The position numbers and the translations under genes were made by a program. This document shows positions 43,218 through 51,055 of a stretch of 64,000 nucleotides of DNA, piece by piece; the first letter of the stretch is position 1, and each line of letters starts with the position of its first letter. Source of the DNA: Bacteroidota bacterium (GTDB taxonomy: Bacteria > Bacteroidota > Bacteroidia > Flavobacteriales_D > Sanyastnellaceae); contig JAQCFW010000009.1 of assembly GCA_027619225.1 (NCBI GenBank), positions 1 to 64,000 on the forward strand. Direction: 5' to 3'. The notes below the pieces were generated by a model. It worked only from the letters and a program-made list of their open reading frames with translations, was not told where the DNA came from and did no database searches.

Positions 43218-44414
43218 TTACACTAATTTACTGACAGCAGCCTCAATTCTTCGCACAGCTTCCTCAAGAACTTCATCTGCTGCGGCATACGAGATACGGA
43301 TGCATTCTGGGGTTCCAAATGCTGCACCACTTACTGTAGCTACGTGAGCTTCCTCGATGAGGAACATCGCAACATCATCAGAGTTGTTAAGAGTTGTCCC
43401 ATTGAAGCTCTTTCCGAAAAGCTTACTTACGTCAGGGAAAAGATAGAAAGCGCCCATGGGAAGGTTGAGGTTGATTCCAGGGACTTTTGATAGGCTTGCG
43501 TGCATGGCGTTGCGTCTTCTGAGGAACGCGGCAACCATTGAATGGGCGATGGAGGGGTCAGCTTCTACGGCCGTTGCCGCAGCCGCTTGAGCGATGCTGC
43601 ATGGGGCAGATGTAAATTGGCCTTGTATTTTCGTGCAGGCATCAGCGATCCACTTTGGTGCACCGATGTATCCCAGTCTCCATCCTGTCATGGCAAACCC
43701 TTTAGAAACACCGTTTACCGTAATTACTCTGTCCATCATCCCCGGTTCTGCAGCGAGACTCGCGTGCTTGGAAGTGAAGTTAATGAGCTCGTAAATCTCA
43801 TCGGAGATTGTGTACATGTTGTCGTGCTTTCTAAGGACATCAGCAATTTTAGATGTTTCTTCCTTTGTGTAAACTGAACCTGAGGGATTGCATGGTGAGC
43901 TGTAAATCATCATGCGAGTTTTCTCATTAATGGCAGCTTCTAGCGCCTCGGGGTTAATCTTGTAATCCTCTTTGATACCCGTAGGTAGAATTACGGGTAC
44001 ACCTCCAGCGACCTTAATGAGTTCAATATAGCTAACCCAAAACGGAGCGGGCAAGATTACTTCGTCACCAGGATTCACAAGACTGAGAATTACGTTAGCG
44101 AGAGATTGTTTAGCTCCAGTGCTAACTACGATTTGGTCTGAATTGTAAACCAATCCATTGTCACGCTTAAATTTCTTAGAAATCGCCTCTCTTACACGTT
44201 GTGTGCCCGGAACAGGCGTGTAATGAGTTTCATTTGCGTTGATCGAATCTATCCCAGCCTGTTTCAGCTCTGAGGGAGTGTCAAAGTCAGGTTCGCCTAA
44301 AGAAAGCGAAATGACATCAACTCCGGAATCTTTGAGTTCACGAGCCATTTGAGCCATAGCAAGGGTGGCCGATTCAGAAAGGCGGTCGAGAAGATCCGAA
44401 GTGCGTTTTTTCAT
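43218..44414 (-). CDS. PLP-dependent aminotransferase, aspartate aminotransferase family
   Basis: A 398-residue class I aminotransferase of the Ib aspartate aminotransferase type. SLGEPDFDTPSELKQAG, YTPVPGTQRVREAI, APFWVSYIELIKVAGG and YSSPCNPSGSVYTKEE are canonical. The PLP lysine is in NGVSKGFAMTGWRLGYIGAP, and the carboxylate-binding Arg lies in IRISYAAADEVLEEAVRRI. It probably transaminates aspartate/oxaloacetate with glutamate. A perfect TACCTTTG box stands 4 nt before the ATG, so it can start its own transcript although the symporter gene is only 13 bp upstream. Confidence 0.93.
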   Translation of the reverse strand: MKKRTSDLLDRLSESATLAMAQMARELKDSGVDVISLSLGEPDFDTPSELKQAGIDSINANETHYTPVPGTQRVREAISKKFKRDNGLVYNSDQIVVSTGAKQSLANVILSLVNPGDEVILPAPFWVSYIELIKVAGGVPVILPTGIKEDYKINPEALEAAINEKTRMMIYSSPCNPSGSVYTKEETSKIADVLRKHDNMYTISDEIYELINFTSKHASLAAEPGMMDRVITVNGVSKGFAMTGWRLGYIGAPKWIADACTKIQGQFTSAPCSIAQAAAATAVEADPSIAHSMVAAFLRRRNAMHASLSKVPGINLNLPMGAFYLFPDVSKLFGKSFNGTTLNNSDDVAMFLIEEAHVATVSGAAFGTPECIRISYAAADEVLEEAVRRIEAAVSKLV

Positions 44415-44418
44415 TCGT

Positions 44419-44426
44419 CAAAGGTA
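44419..44426 (-). promoter_or_regulatory. -7 box TACCTTTG, 4 nt before the aminotransferase
   Basis: A perfect TAnnTTTG match; TACCTTTG-ACGA-ATG on the minus strand. It is in the 13-bp space after the symporter stop. Confidence 0.5.
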
Positions 44427-44427
44427 G

Positions 44428-45885
44428 TTATTTCTTAGGAAGAAGGGCGAGTCCGAGCGCTGTAATTGTTCCATTAACTGGAAGTAGAGCAAAGCCAAAA
44501 CTAAAGCCGTATTTCGCCTTCAAAGAGTATTCTAAAAAGTAACATAGAATAGGCGCACTTATTGCAACATACGGGATCAGTTTGTCGGCAGGCATACGCT
44601 TCGACAAGAGTCCGAAGAAGAACAACCCCAATAGCGGACCGTAAGTGTAGTTTGCAGCTGTGAATAATGCTGCGACCACACTGGTGTCGTTTGCCGATTT
44701 AAATAGCATTATGGAGATGAACAGCACTCCGGCCATCGCTATATGAACTCGAGATCGAGTTCGTTCAGCTCGATTTTCATCCATGCTTGGCGTGTCTAAA
44801 AGATCCACACATGCCGAAGTAGTGAGGGCAGTTAAGGCCGAGTCTGCCGAGCTGAACGCCGAAGCAAGCAGCCCAACTAAAAACACACCGCCCATCATCA
44901 TCCCAAGCGTCCCATCTAAAGCCAGCATCGGAAACAACTTGTCAGCTTGCTCCGGTATAGCGATTCCATTTGAATTTGCGTGCATGTACAAGAGTGCTCC
45001 AAGTGAGAGGAACAATATATTCGCTAGGAACAGTACGATTGCGAAGCTTCCCATATTCCATCTCGCCGCTTTGAGGTTTTCGCACGAAAGATTTTTCTGC
45101 ATCATATCTTGGTCTAAACCCGTCATTGCGATGCAGACAAACGTCCCAGCTAAGAAATGTTTCACGAAGTGATTTCCGGCTTTCCAATCATCGAAAACAA
45201 ATATTTTCGTCATGCCAGAGGATTTTACGAGTTCTGGAATTTCCGTCCAGTGTGCACCTTGCGTATTCGCTATGGCAAGGACGGTCAGGATGACGGCGGT
45301 GAGCATAGCGGCAGTTTGGACTGTATCCGTCCAAATTACTGTGGCCATCCCACCTTTGCGAGTGTAGAGGTAAATTACGGCCAAAACCACAGCTACAATC
45401 ACGGCGAACGCCCAGCTAGGCACGCTTTGTGAGAACATAGGTTCCAAGATGGCAAGCTCCACAACGATCGCCACTAGGAAGAGGCGAAATGACGCACCTA
45501 TTATTCTTGAGAGCATAAAAAATGACGCGCCTGTTTTGTACGCATAATTCCCAAACCTACCCTGTAGATAGGTGTAGATACTCGTTAGTCCAAGTCTGTA
45601 ATAGAGGGGGAGGAGTACGGCCATGATAAAGACATATCCCGCCATAAACCCCATCACCATTTGCAGGTAAGTAAAGTCTGCAGTCCCCACCATTCCAGGA
45701 ACGGAAATAAAAGTCACTCCACTTAAAGAGGCTCCCACCATCCCAAACGCTACCACATACCAAGGTGCTTTTCGCCCAGCTAGAAAGAAGTCAGCTGCTT
45801 TTTTATTACGCCCAGTATGGTGAGCGATTATAAATAACAGACCTATATAGAGGCCGGAAATAAGTAAAAAAGTGGTCTGCGACAT
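44428..45885 (-). CDS. Sodium:solute symporter (SSS family)
   Basis: A 485-residue membrane protein with about 13 helices. Family features include AFGMVGASLSGVTFISVPGMVG near helix 2, YYRLGLTSIYTYLQGRFGNYAYKTGASFFMLSRIIGASFRLFL, TGLDQDMMQKNLSCENLKAA and the Na+-site region VGLLASAFSSADSALTALTTS. It drives uptake of an organic solute with Na+, as expected for a marine organism; the solute is unknown. ATG 45885 (MSQTTF) is preferred over 45894 and is preceded at 5 nt by TATCTTGC. Confidence 0.92.
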   Translation of the reverse strand: MSQTTFLLISGLYIGLLFIIAHHTGRNKKAADFFLAGRKAPWYVVAFGMVGASLSGVTFISVPGMVGTADFTYLQMVMGFMAGYVFIMAVLLPLYYRLGLTSIYTYLQGRFGNYAYKTGASFFMLSRIIGASFRLFLVAIVVELAILEPMFSQSVPSWAFAVIVAVVLAVIYLYTRKGGMATVIWTDTVQTAAMLTAVILTVLAIANTQGAHWTEIPELVKSSGMTKIFVFDDWKAGNHFVKHFLAGTFVCIAMTGLDQDMMQKNLSCENLKAARWNMGSFAIVLFLANILFLSLGALLYMHANSNGIAIPEQADKLFPMLALDGTLGMMMGGVFLVGLLASAFSSADSALTALTTSACVDLLDTPSMDENRAERTRSRVHIAMAGVLFISIMLFKSANDTSVVAALFTAANYTYGPLLGLFFFGLLSKRMPADKLIPYVAISAPILCYFLEYSLKAKYGFSFGFALLPVNGTITALGLALLPKK

Positions 45886-45890
45886 GGTGT

Positions 45891-45898
45891 GCAAGATA
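45891..45898 (-). promoter_or_regulatory. -7-type box TATCTTGC, 5 nt before the symporter
   Basis: TATCTTGC-ACACC-ATG on the minus strand. It would lead the six-gene run symporter - aminotransferase - rfaE1 - trkH - ubiE - aroA. Confidence 0.38.
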
Positions 45899-45937
45899 CT
45901 TGTTGGGTTCTTGTTTCGATGCGCGCGATATGCAGTT

Positions 45938-45945
45938 TATATTTA
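45938..45945 (+). promoter_or_regulatory. -7-like box TATATTTA, 4 nt before recR (GTG)
   Basis: TATATTTA-CGGC-GTG; one base off TAnnTTTG, and the spacing supports GTG 45950 as the recR start. Confidence 0.35.
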
Positions 45946-45949
45946 CGGC

Positions 45950-46561
45950 GTGCAACAACTACCATCACGCCTCATAGAAGCCGCAGTAGACCAAATCGCT
46001 ACTCTTCCTGGAATAGGTCGCCGCACGGCATTGCGTCTGGCACTGAGCTTGTTACGTAGGGATACAGAGCGAGTGAGGGCGCTTTCAGACGCGTTGATTT
46101 CTATGAGTGAAGGGGTGTCGCCTTGCAGGGTTTGTCACAACCTCACAGAGCAAGATGTTTGTTCTATTTGTAAAACTCCAGAAAGGAATAGGAAGCTCAT
46201 TTGTGTCGTTGAGGACATTAGAGATCTTATCGCCATCGAAAATGTAGGAACGTACCGGGGAGTATATCACGTGCTTGCAGGCGTAATAAGTCCCATGGAT
46301 GGTGTGGGTCCAGCAGATATAAATATAGCAGCTCTCGTCTTAAGAATTTCGGAATTAGATCAAGACACCGAAGTTATTTTCGCTCTTCCTTCTACGATGG
46401 AAGGAGATACGACCTCGTTTTACCTTTATAAAAAATTGGTCGAGTTCGATATAAAAGTTACCACTTTAGCTAGGGGTATAGCTGTCGGCGAAGCTTTACA
46501 GCATGCTGATGAAGCCACATTAGCTCGCTCTATGGACAACAGAACTCTTTACGAAATTTAG
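45950..46561 (+). CDS. recR: Recombination protein RecR
   Basis: A 203-residue RecFOR-pathway protein. The HhH segment is IATLPGIGRRTALRLALSLL, the zinc finger CRVCHNLTEQDVCSIC has the four Cys, and the Toprim domain follows (LICVVEDIRDLIAIENVGTYRGVYHVLAGVISPMDGVGP). The start is GTG 45950: upstream in-frame ATG codons (45872, 45884) would overlap the divergent symporter and add ~22-26 non-family residues. The next gene starts 3 bp after its stop. Confidence 0.95.
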   Translation: MQQLPSRLIEAAVDQIATLPGIGRRTALRLALSLLRRDTERVRALSDALISMSEGVSPCRVCHNLTEQDVCSICKTPERNRKLICVVEDIRDLIAIENVGTYRGVYHVLAGVISPMDGVGPADINIAALVLRISELDQDTEVIFALPSTMEGDTTSFYLYKKLVEFDIKVTTLARGIAVGEALQHADEATLARSMDNRTLYEI

Positions 46562-46564
46562 TTG

Positions 46565-48448
46565 ATGCAACTGTCGGTAATCATAGTCAGCTATAACGTT
46601 GAGGCATTCCTTGCCCAATGCCTTGTTTCTGTCGAACGGGCGATAACACACTATTCTGAAGCTTCAGGTAACTATGATGCTATAGAAGTGTGCGTAGTCG
46701 ATAATATTTCTGTGGATGGCACCACTGAGATGGTGAAAACTAAATTCCCTTGGGTTAAGCTGATTGAGAATACAGAAAACGTAGGTTTTTCTATTGCAAA
46801 TAACCAAGCTATAAAAATATCTGAGGCCAAATACGTTCTGCTCCTCAACCCCGACACCGTAGTCCAAGAAGACACCTTCACCGAGTGCATGGCTTTCGCC
46901 AACGCCACCCCTAAATTGGGATGTTTGGGCGTCCCCATGTTCGACGGCTCAGGGACGTTTTTACCTGAGAGTAAAAGAGGGATTCCTACGCCTTGGGCAT
47001 CATTTTGTAGGATATCCGGACTTTTTCACCTCGCTCCTGCAAGTAAGAACTTGAACAGTTATTACGCCGGTCATCTTAGCGCTAACGAGATAAATAAAAT
47101 AGATATCCTATGCGGCGCCTTCATGTGGATGCGACGTGAAACCCTCTTAGAAGTGGGACTGTTGGACGAGGATTTCTTTATGTACGGAGAGGATATCGAT
47201 TTGAGTTGGAGGATTATAAAAGGAGGTTGGGACAATTATTATTTCTCAGGTACTCGTATAATTCACTACAAAGGCGAGAGTACTAAGAAAGGTAGCCTCA
47301 ACTATGTGACGATCTTTTACAACGCGATGCTCATTTTTGCAGCCAAACATTTTGAGGGCTCTCAGGCGAGCATGTTTAACATGTTCATACGTATCGCTAT
47401 CTATGCTAGGGCAGGGATTTCTATCATTCGGAGAGTATTGACAAAAATAAGTTGGCCCGTTCTTGAAGGATTGGCTCTTCACATAGGACTCTTTATTTTG
47501 CTTGGCTTTTACTCAGATTATTCGGGCATTCTGTACGATAAATCCGTAACTATAAAGGCGCTTTGCATCTATTCGGTTTTCTGGGTTTTCACGCTTTACC
47601 TTTTCGGTGGATATGATAAACCATGGATCCCACGAAGAGTAATCCGAGGAATCGCAGTCGGTTCGTTGGTTTTAATTGCAGGATATGGACTGCTTCCAGA
47701 AGCGCTTCGATTTTCTAGAGCCATCCTCCTACTGGGGCCGTTTTGGTTTGCTGCTGTTGTAATTTCGGGGCGCATCTCCCTTGGTGGTTGGCGTTTAAAT
47801 GCCAAACCGACTTCTCGCCTCATCATTGCATCTCCCACGGAATCCACAGCCATCTCAAATATGCTCGACTCTGTCGAACTTCGAGGGAACATCTCCGAAT
47901 CCACAACTGTAATAGGCCCAGATGAAATCAACACTGTTTCTGAATTGGTAAGAATAAAGTCGATTGGTGAGGTCGTCTTTAGTGGTAGAGATGTAAGCGC
48001 AACAGACATCATTACCGCTCTCTCTTCTCTTGTTAATAAAACGGTGGTGTGTAGAATTGCCTGGACTGATGACGGATCCGTTATGGGTGCAGGCGGCCCA
48101 GGTCCAGACCCCGTCACCGAGCTCGACCGAGCTATTTACGGCCCCTCGGCCCGACGCTCAAAACGCATTTTAGATCTCCTTTCGTCATTAACTCTCCTTC
48201 TTTTTTCACCCCTCCTTATCCTCTCGGGCCGATCCCCATGGATATCTCGCTCCTTCAGAGTCCTCCTGGGAAAAGCGACTTGGGTAGGCATTGACGCTCC
48301 AGGCAAAGAATCACGACCTTCCGTCTTTAATGCCGTTGAAAACGATGACGATAGAATAAAGGAGAGAATGAACTTGGCTTACGCTCGAAAATACAACTGG
48401 TTCGAAGACTTGAAACTTGTTTTTCGTGCGTTATTTATTCGTTCATAA
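46565..48448 (+). CDS. GT2 glycosyltransferase fused to a degenerate sugar-transferase-like membrane module
   Basis: A 627-residue protein. Residues 1-~240 are a family 2 glycosyltransferase of the rhamnosyltransferase type (LSVIIVSYNVEAFLAQCL, VVDNISVDG, LLNPDTVVQED, CGAFMWMRRETLLEVGLLDEDFFMYGEDIDLSWRI). Several membrane helices follow (~295-400), then a nucleotide-binding-like segment, and at ~535-560 RRSKRILDLLSSLTLLLFSPLLIL, the membrane helix that opens polyprenyl-phosphate sugar transferases. Their catalytic core after that helix is mostly missing; only the typical tail YARKYNWFEDLKLVFRALF remains. It probably acts in surface polysaccharide synthesis. It is 3 bp after recR. Confidence 0.85.
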   Translation: MQLSVIIVSYNVEAFLAQCLVSVERAITHYSEASGNYDAIEVCVVDNISVDGTTEMVKTKFPWVKLIENTENVGFSIANNQAIKISEAKYVLLLNPDTVVQEDTFTECMAFANATPKLGCLGVPMFDGSGTFLPESKRGIPTPWASFCRISGLFHLAPASKNLNSYYAGHLSANEINKIDILCGAFMWMRRETLLEVGLLDEDFFMYGEDIDLSWRIIKGGWDNYYFSGTRIIHYKGESTKKGSLNYVTIFYNAMLIFAAKHFEGSQASMFNMFIRIAIYARAGISIIRRVLTKISWPVLEGLALHIGLFILLGFYSDYSGILYDKSVTIKALCIYSVFWVFTLYLFGGYDKPWIPRRVIRGIAVGSLVLIAGYGLLPEALRFSRAILLLGPFWFAAVVISGRISLGGWRLNAKPTSRLIIASPTESTAISNMLDSVELRGNISESTTVIGPDEINTVSELVRIKSIGEVVFSGRDVSATDIITALSSLVNKTVVCRIAWTDDGSVMGAGGPGPDPVTELDRAIYGPSARRSKRILDLLSSLTLLLFSPLLILSGRSPWISRSFRVLLGKATWVGIDAPGKESRPSVFNAVENDDDRIKERMNLAYARKYNWFEDLKLVFRALFIRS

Positions 48449-48485
48449 ATTTCTTTGTGTTTTTTATCGAAGGGTTCGACATAAC

Positions 48486-48699
48486 TGTCTGCTTACAGCG
48501 TAAACGTTGATTTTGCTCTTTTTTGAGGAATCCCTTACTTACCTATGCCTTCAGGGCCAATCGATGAGAAATGTGTGGTTACAAGTTACCACAGGTGCCA
48601 ATGTGTGGCAACGTGTAAGCACATGCTAATTGTGATTTTGTTTGTGTCATCAAGACTTAATAAGGTTTTTAAAAATAGTGCGACAACACTGTCCACACA
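48486..48699. repeat. Composite inverted-repeat element, copy C (214 bp), opposite orientation, in the 380-bp GT2 / E2 gap
   Basis: The gap 48449-48828 holds a copy inverted relative to A and B. On the minus strand: L1 48671-48699 (TGTGTGGACAGTGTTGTCGC) and L2 48600-48623 (TGTGCTTACACGTTGCCACA). On the plus strand: R2 48568-48593 (TGTGGTTACAAGTTACCACA) and R1 48486-48514 (TCTGCTTACAGCGTAAACG). L1 is nearly identical to L1 of copy B, including the following T-rich run. L1-to-L2 distance is 76 bp, as in B. The element lies between the glycosyltransferase stop and a duplicate of that gene's 3' end. Confidence 0.72.
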
Positions 48700-48740
48700 T
48701 TTCTGTGTTACCTCTATCAGATTTAACTGCATGATTTTTA

Positions 48741-48812
48741 GAATTTGGCTCAAGTAAAAAATACAATTGCTTTGAAGACCTCAAGCTTATCCTGAACGCA
48801 TTACTTTTGTAA
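48741..48812 (+). pseudogene. Duplicated, frameshifted 3' end of the upstream glycosyltransferase gene
   Basis: Bases 48741-48812 read KKYNCFEDLKLILNALLL-stop, matching the preceding gene's tail RKYNWFEDLKLVFRALFIRS-stop; the DNA similarity starts at GAATTTGGCTCAAG versus GAACTTGGCTTACG near 48369. Relative to the intact copy one base is missing after the AATTTGGCTCAA block, breaking the frame. It is a remnant of a second copy or paralogue whose body is gone. Confidence 0.65.
48802..48809 (+). promoter_or_regulatory. -7 box TACTTTTG upstream of the E2 gene
   Basis: A perfect TAnnTTTG match 19 nt before ATG 48829, inside the pseudogene tail. It gives a leader of roughly 12 nt. Confidence 0.38.
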
Positions 48813-48828
48813 CCTGTAAACTGATTAC

Positions 48829-50193
48829 ATGGCAATCATAGAAATCCTCCTCCCTAAAATGGGCGAAAGTGTGGCAGAGGCCACTATAATTAAATTTCTA
48901 GTTGATGCTGGGGCAAATGTCGAGGCAGACCAGGCCGTAGTAGAAATAGCAACTGACAAGGTTGATAGTGAAGTTCCAGCTCCAGAAGATGGAGTGCTTG
49001 TTGAATGGCTAGTCTCAGAAGATGACGTAGTTCAGGTTGGAGATCCAATTGCCCGATACGAGATTGGCGGTGAAGCTACTTCTTCAGCATCTGCCTCAGT
49101 TTCTTCTCCAGCTCCCAAATCTGAACCTTCTCCAGTTCCCTCTCAAGATGTTGTTGAAATGGTTTCCGCTCCTCTTGCAGCGGCAGTAGTTGTCACATCT
49201 CCTGCAAGAACAGGTAAATCTGGGCGTTTCTACTCTCCACTTGTAAGAAGCATTGCTTTGGAAGAGGGAGTAAGCATGGAAAATCTAGAGTCTATACATG
49301 GTACTGGTGCTGAAGGTCGTGTGACGAAGAAGGATATGATCGCGTATTTAGCGAACCGTGGTGGTACAACAGTTACAACAGCAAAGCCGACACCAGCTAA
49401 TCTCACTAAACCGGCTATAGCATATAAAGTCTCTGCTTCATCTGATGAACCGCATCCTGCATTCAAATCTGTTTCTGGTGGATATGAAATTGTTGAGATG
49501 GATAGGATGCGTAAGATGATTGCCAAGCACATGGTTGATTCTGTACAAACATCTCCACACGTTACTTCTTTTGTTGAAGCGGATGTGACGAGTTTGGTGC
49601 TTTGGAGAAATAAGAATAAGAAAGAATTTCAAGAGAAATTCGGTGAGAAATTAACTTTTACTCCTTTAATTGCGGAAGCTATTGTTAAGGCTATTGGTGA
49701 TTTTCCTGGAGTGAATGCGAGTATTGATGGGGATAACGTTGTGATTCATAAGGGTATTCATCTCGGGATGGCTGCAGCTCTGCCTACAGGTAATCTGATT
49801 GTTCCAGTGATTAAAAATGCCAACTCATATAACCTCCAAGGACTCGCTCGTGCAATTAATGATTTAGCAAATCGTGCAAGACTTGGGAAATTAGGTCCGG
49901 ATGATATTTCTGGTGGTACCTACACGATGAGTAACGTGGGGACTTTTGGAAATGTAATGGGAACTCCTATTATTAACCAACCCCAGGTTGGAATTCTGGC
50001 ACTTGGAGCTATACGTAAAAAACCTGCTGTTATTGAAACTCCTGAAGGAGATGTTATTGCAATACGTCATATGATGTTCCTTTCTCACAGCTATGACCAC
50101 AGAGTTGTTGATGGTCAATTGGGAGGTAGTTTCGTTCAACGAGTAGCTGATTACTTAGAGGCGTTTTCTTTAGATCGCCCATTAGAAGGATAA
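48829..50193 (+). CDS. Dihydrolipoamide acyltransferase (E2) of a 2-oxo acid dehydrogenase complex
   Basis: A 454-residue E2 protein. The lipoyl domain (1-80) has its Lys in EIATDKVDSEVPAP (K44). A Ser/Pro/Ala-rich linker follows, then the E1/E3-binding domain (~138-175: YSPLVRSIALEEGVSMENLESIHGTGAEGRVTKKDM), a second linker and the catalytic domain (~220-454) with HRVVDG (H424, D428). It moves acyl groups to CoA. The subtype is not certain: branched-chain or 2-oxoglutarate are both possible, and no E1 or E3 gene is adjacent. The exonuclease gene begins 3 bp downstream. Confidence 0.92.
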   Translation: MAIIEILLPKMGESVAEATIIKFLVDAGANVEADQAVVEIATDKVDSEVPAPEDGVLVEWLVSEDDVVQVGDPIARYEIGGEATSSASASVSSPAPKSEPSPVPSQDVVEMVSAPLAAAVVVTSPARTGKSGRFYSPLVRSIALEEGVSMENLESIHGTGAEGRVTKKDMIAYLANRGGTTVTTAKPTPANLTKPAIAYKVSASSDEPHPAFKSVSGGYEIVEMDRMRKMIAKHMVDSVQTSPHVTSFVEADVTSLVLWRNKNKKEFQEKFGEKLTFTPLIAEAIVKAIGDFPGVNASIDGDNVVIHKGIHLGMAAALPTGNLIVPVIKNANSYNLQGLARAINDLANRARLGKLGPDDISGGTYTMSNVGTFGNVMGTPIINQPQVGILALGAIRKKPAVIETPEGDVIAIRHMMFLSHSYDHRVVDGQLGGSFVQRVADYLEAFSLDRPLEG

Positions 50194-50196
50194 GAC

Positions 50197-51048
50197 ATGA
50201 TGGATTTAGAAGCAGCTCTCAAAAATTTACATCTCAAGAGGCCTCTCGTAGTTTTCGATCTGGAAACTACTGGAGTACAAGTTGGGAAGGATAGAATCGT
50301 TGAAATTGCAATGATTAAGGTTTCTCCTGATGGATCTGTGGTGCGTAAGCCAGAGAAAGCAGGGAATGATTATAGAATCCTTGTAAACCCAGAAATGCCA
50401 ATTCCGCTTGAGTCTTCTCTTGTTCATGGTGTTTATGACGAGGATGTAAAAAGTAAGCACACCTTTGGAGCTATAGCTCCGGGGTTAGTGAAATTTCTTC
50501 AAAATTGTGACTTAGGTGGATTTAATAGCAACCGTTTTGACGTTCCTATGTTGGCTGAGGAGTTTTTGAGGGTTGGAGTAGATTTTGGATTAGAAGGCCG
50601 AAATCTCATAGATGTCCAAAACATCTTCCACAAAATGGAGCAACGCACCCTTAAAGCTGCCTACAGATTTTACTGCGACAAAGAACTCGAGGGAGCGCAC
50701 GAAGCATACCCCGATACTGCCGCAACATTAGAAATTCTTGTAAATCAACTTGAAAAATATGCTGAGGCAACTATTAGCGACAGCCGAGGCGAAAAAGTAG
50801 GGCCTGTACCTTCAGATATGGATGAGCTCCATAAATTCTGCCAACGAACTCGCAACGCAGATCTCGCTGGTAGACTCATATATAATGACGACGGTGTAAT
50901 TGTATTCAATTTTGGTAAGAACAAGGGAGTTTCTGTAAAGGAACTTATTGAGCGTGATCCTGGATATTTCGGATGGATGATGAAAGGAGAATTCCCTCGT
51001 TACACGAAGCGTGTCTTAGAACAAATTAAAGAGGGCACCCTTAAATAA
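50197..51048 (+). CDS. DnaQ-like 3'-5' exonuclease with ExoX-like C-terminal domain
   Basis: A 283-residue DEDDh exonuclease. ExoI motif: VVFDLETTGVQVGKDRIVEIAMI (D21, E23). ExoII lies in LGGFNSNRFDVPMLAEEF, and ExoIII in EGAHEAYPDTAATLEIL with the catalytic His and Asp. The C-terminal ~90 residues (LIYNDDGVIVFNFGKNKGVSVKELIERDPGYFGWMMKGEF) match the exodeoxyribonuclease X C-terminal domain, which binds DNA. A proofreading or repair role is likely. It lies between the E2 gene (3 bp) and a glycosyltransferase (7 bp). Confidence 0.92.
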   Translation: MMDLEAALKNLHLKRPLVVFDLETTGVQVGKDRIVEIAMIKVSPDGSVVRKPEKAGNDYRILVNPEMPIPLESSLVHGVYDEDVKSKHTFGAIAPGLVKFLQNCDLGGFNSNRFDVPMLAEEFLRVGVDFGLEGRNLIDVQNIFHKMEQRTLKAAYRFYCDKELEGAHEAYPDTAATLEILVNQLEKYAEATISDSRGEKVGPVPSDMDELHKFCQRTRNADLAGRLIYNDDGVIVFNFGKNKGVSVKELIERDPGYFGWMMKGEFPRYTKRVLEQIKEGTLK

Positions 51049-51055
51049 TCGGGGT

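Noticed and set aside
48545-48757. A 70-codon open frame in the gap after the GT2 fusion gene
   Set aside because: It lies entirely over repeat copy C and the pseudogene tail; the peptide has no similarity I recognise.
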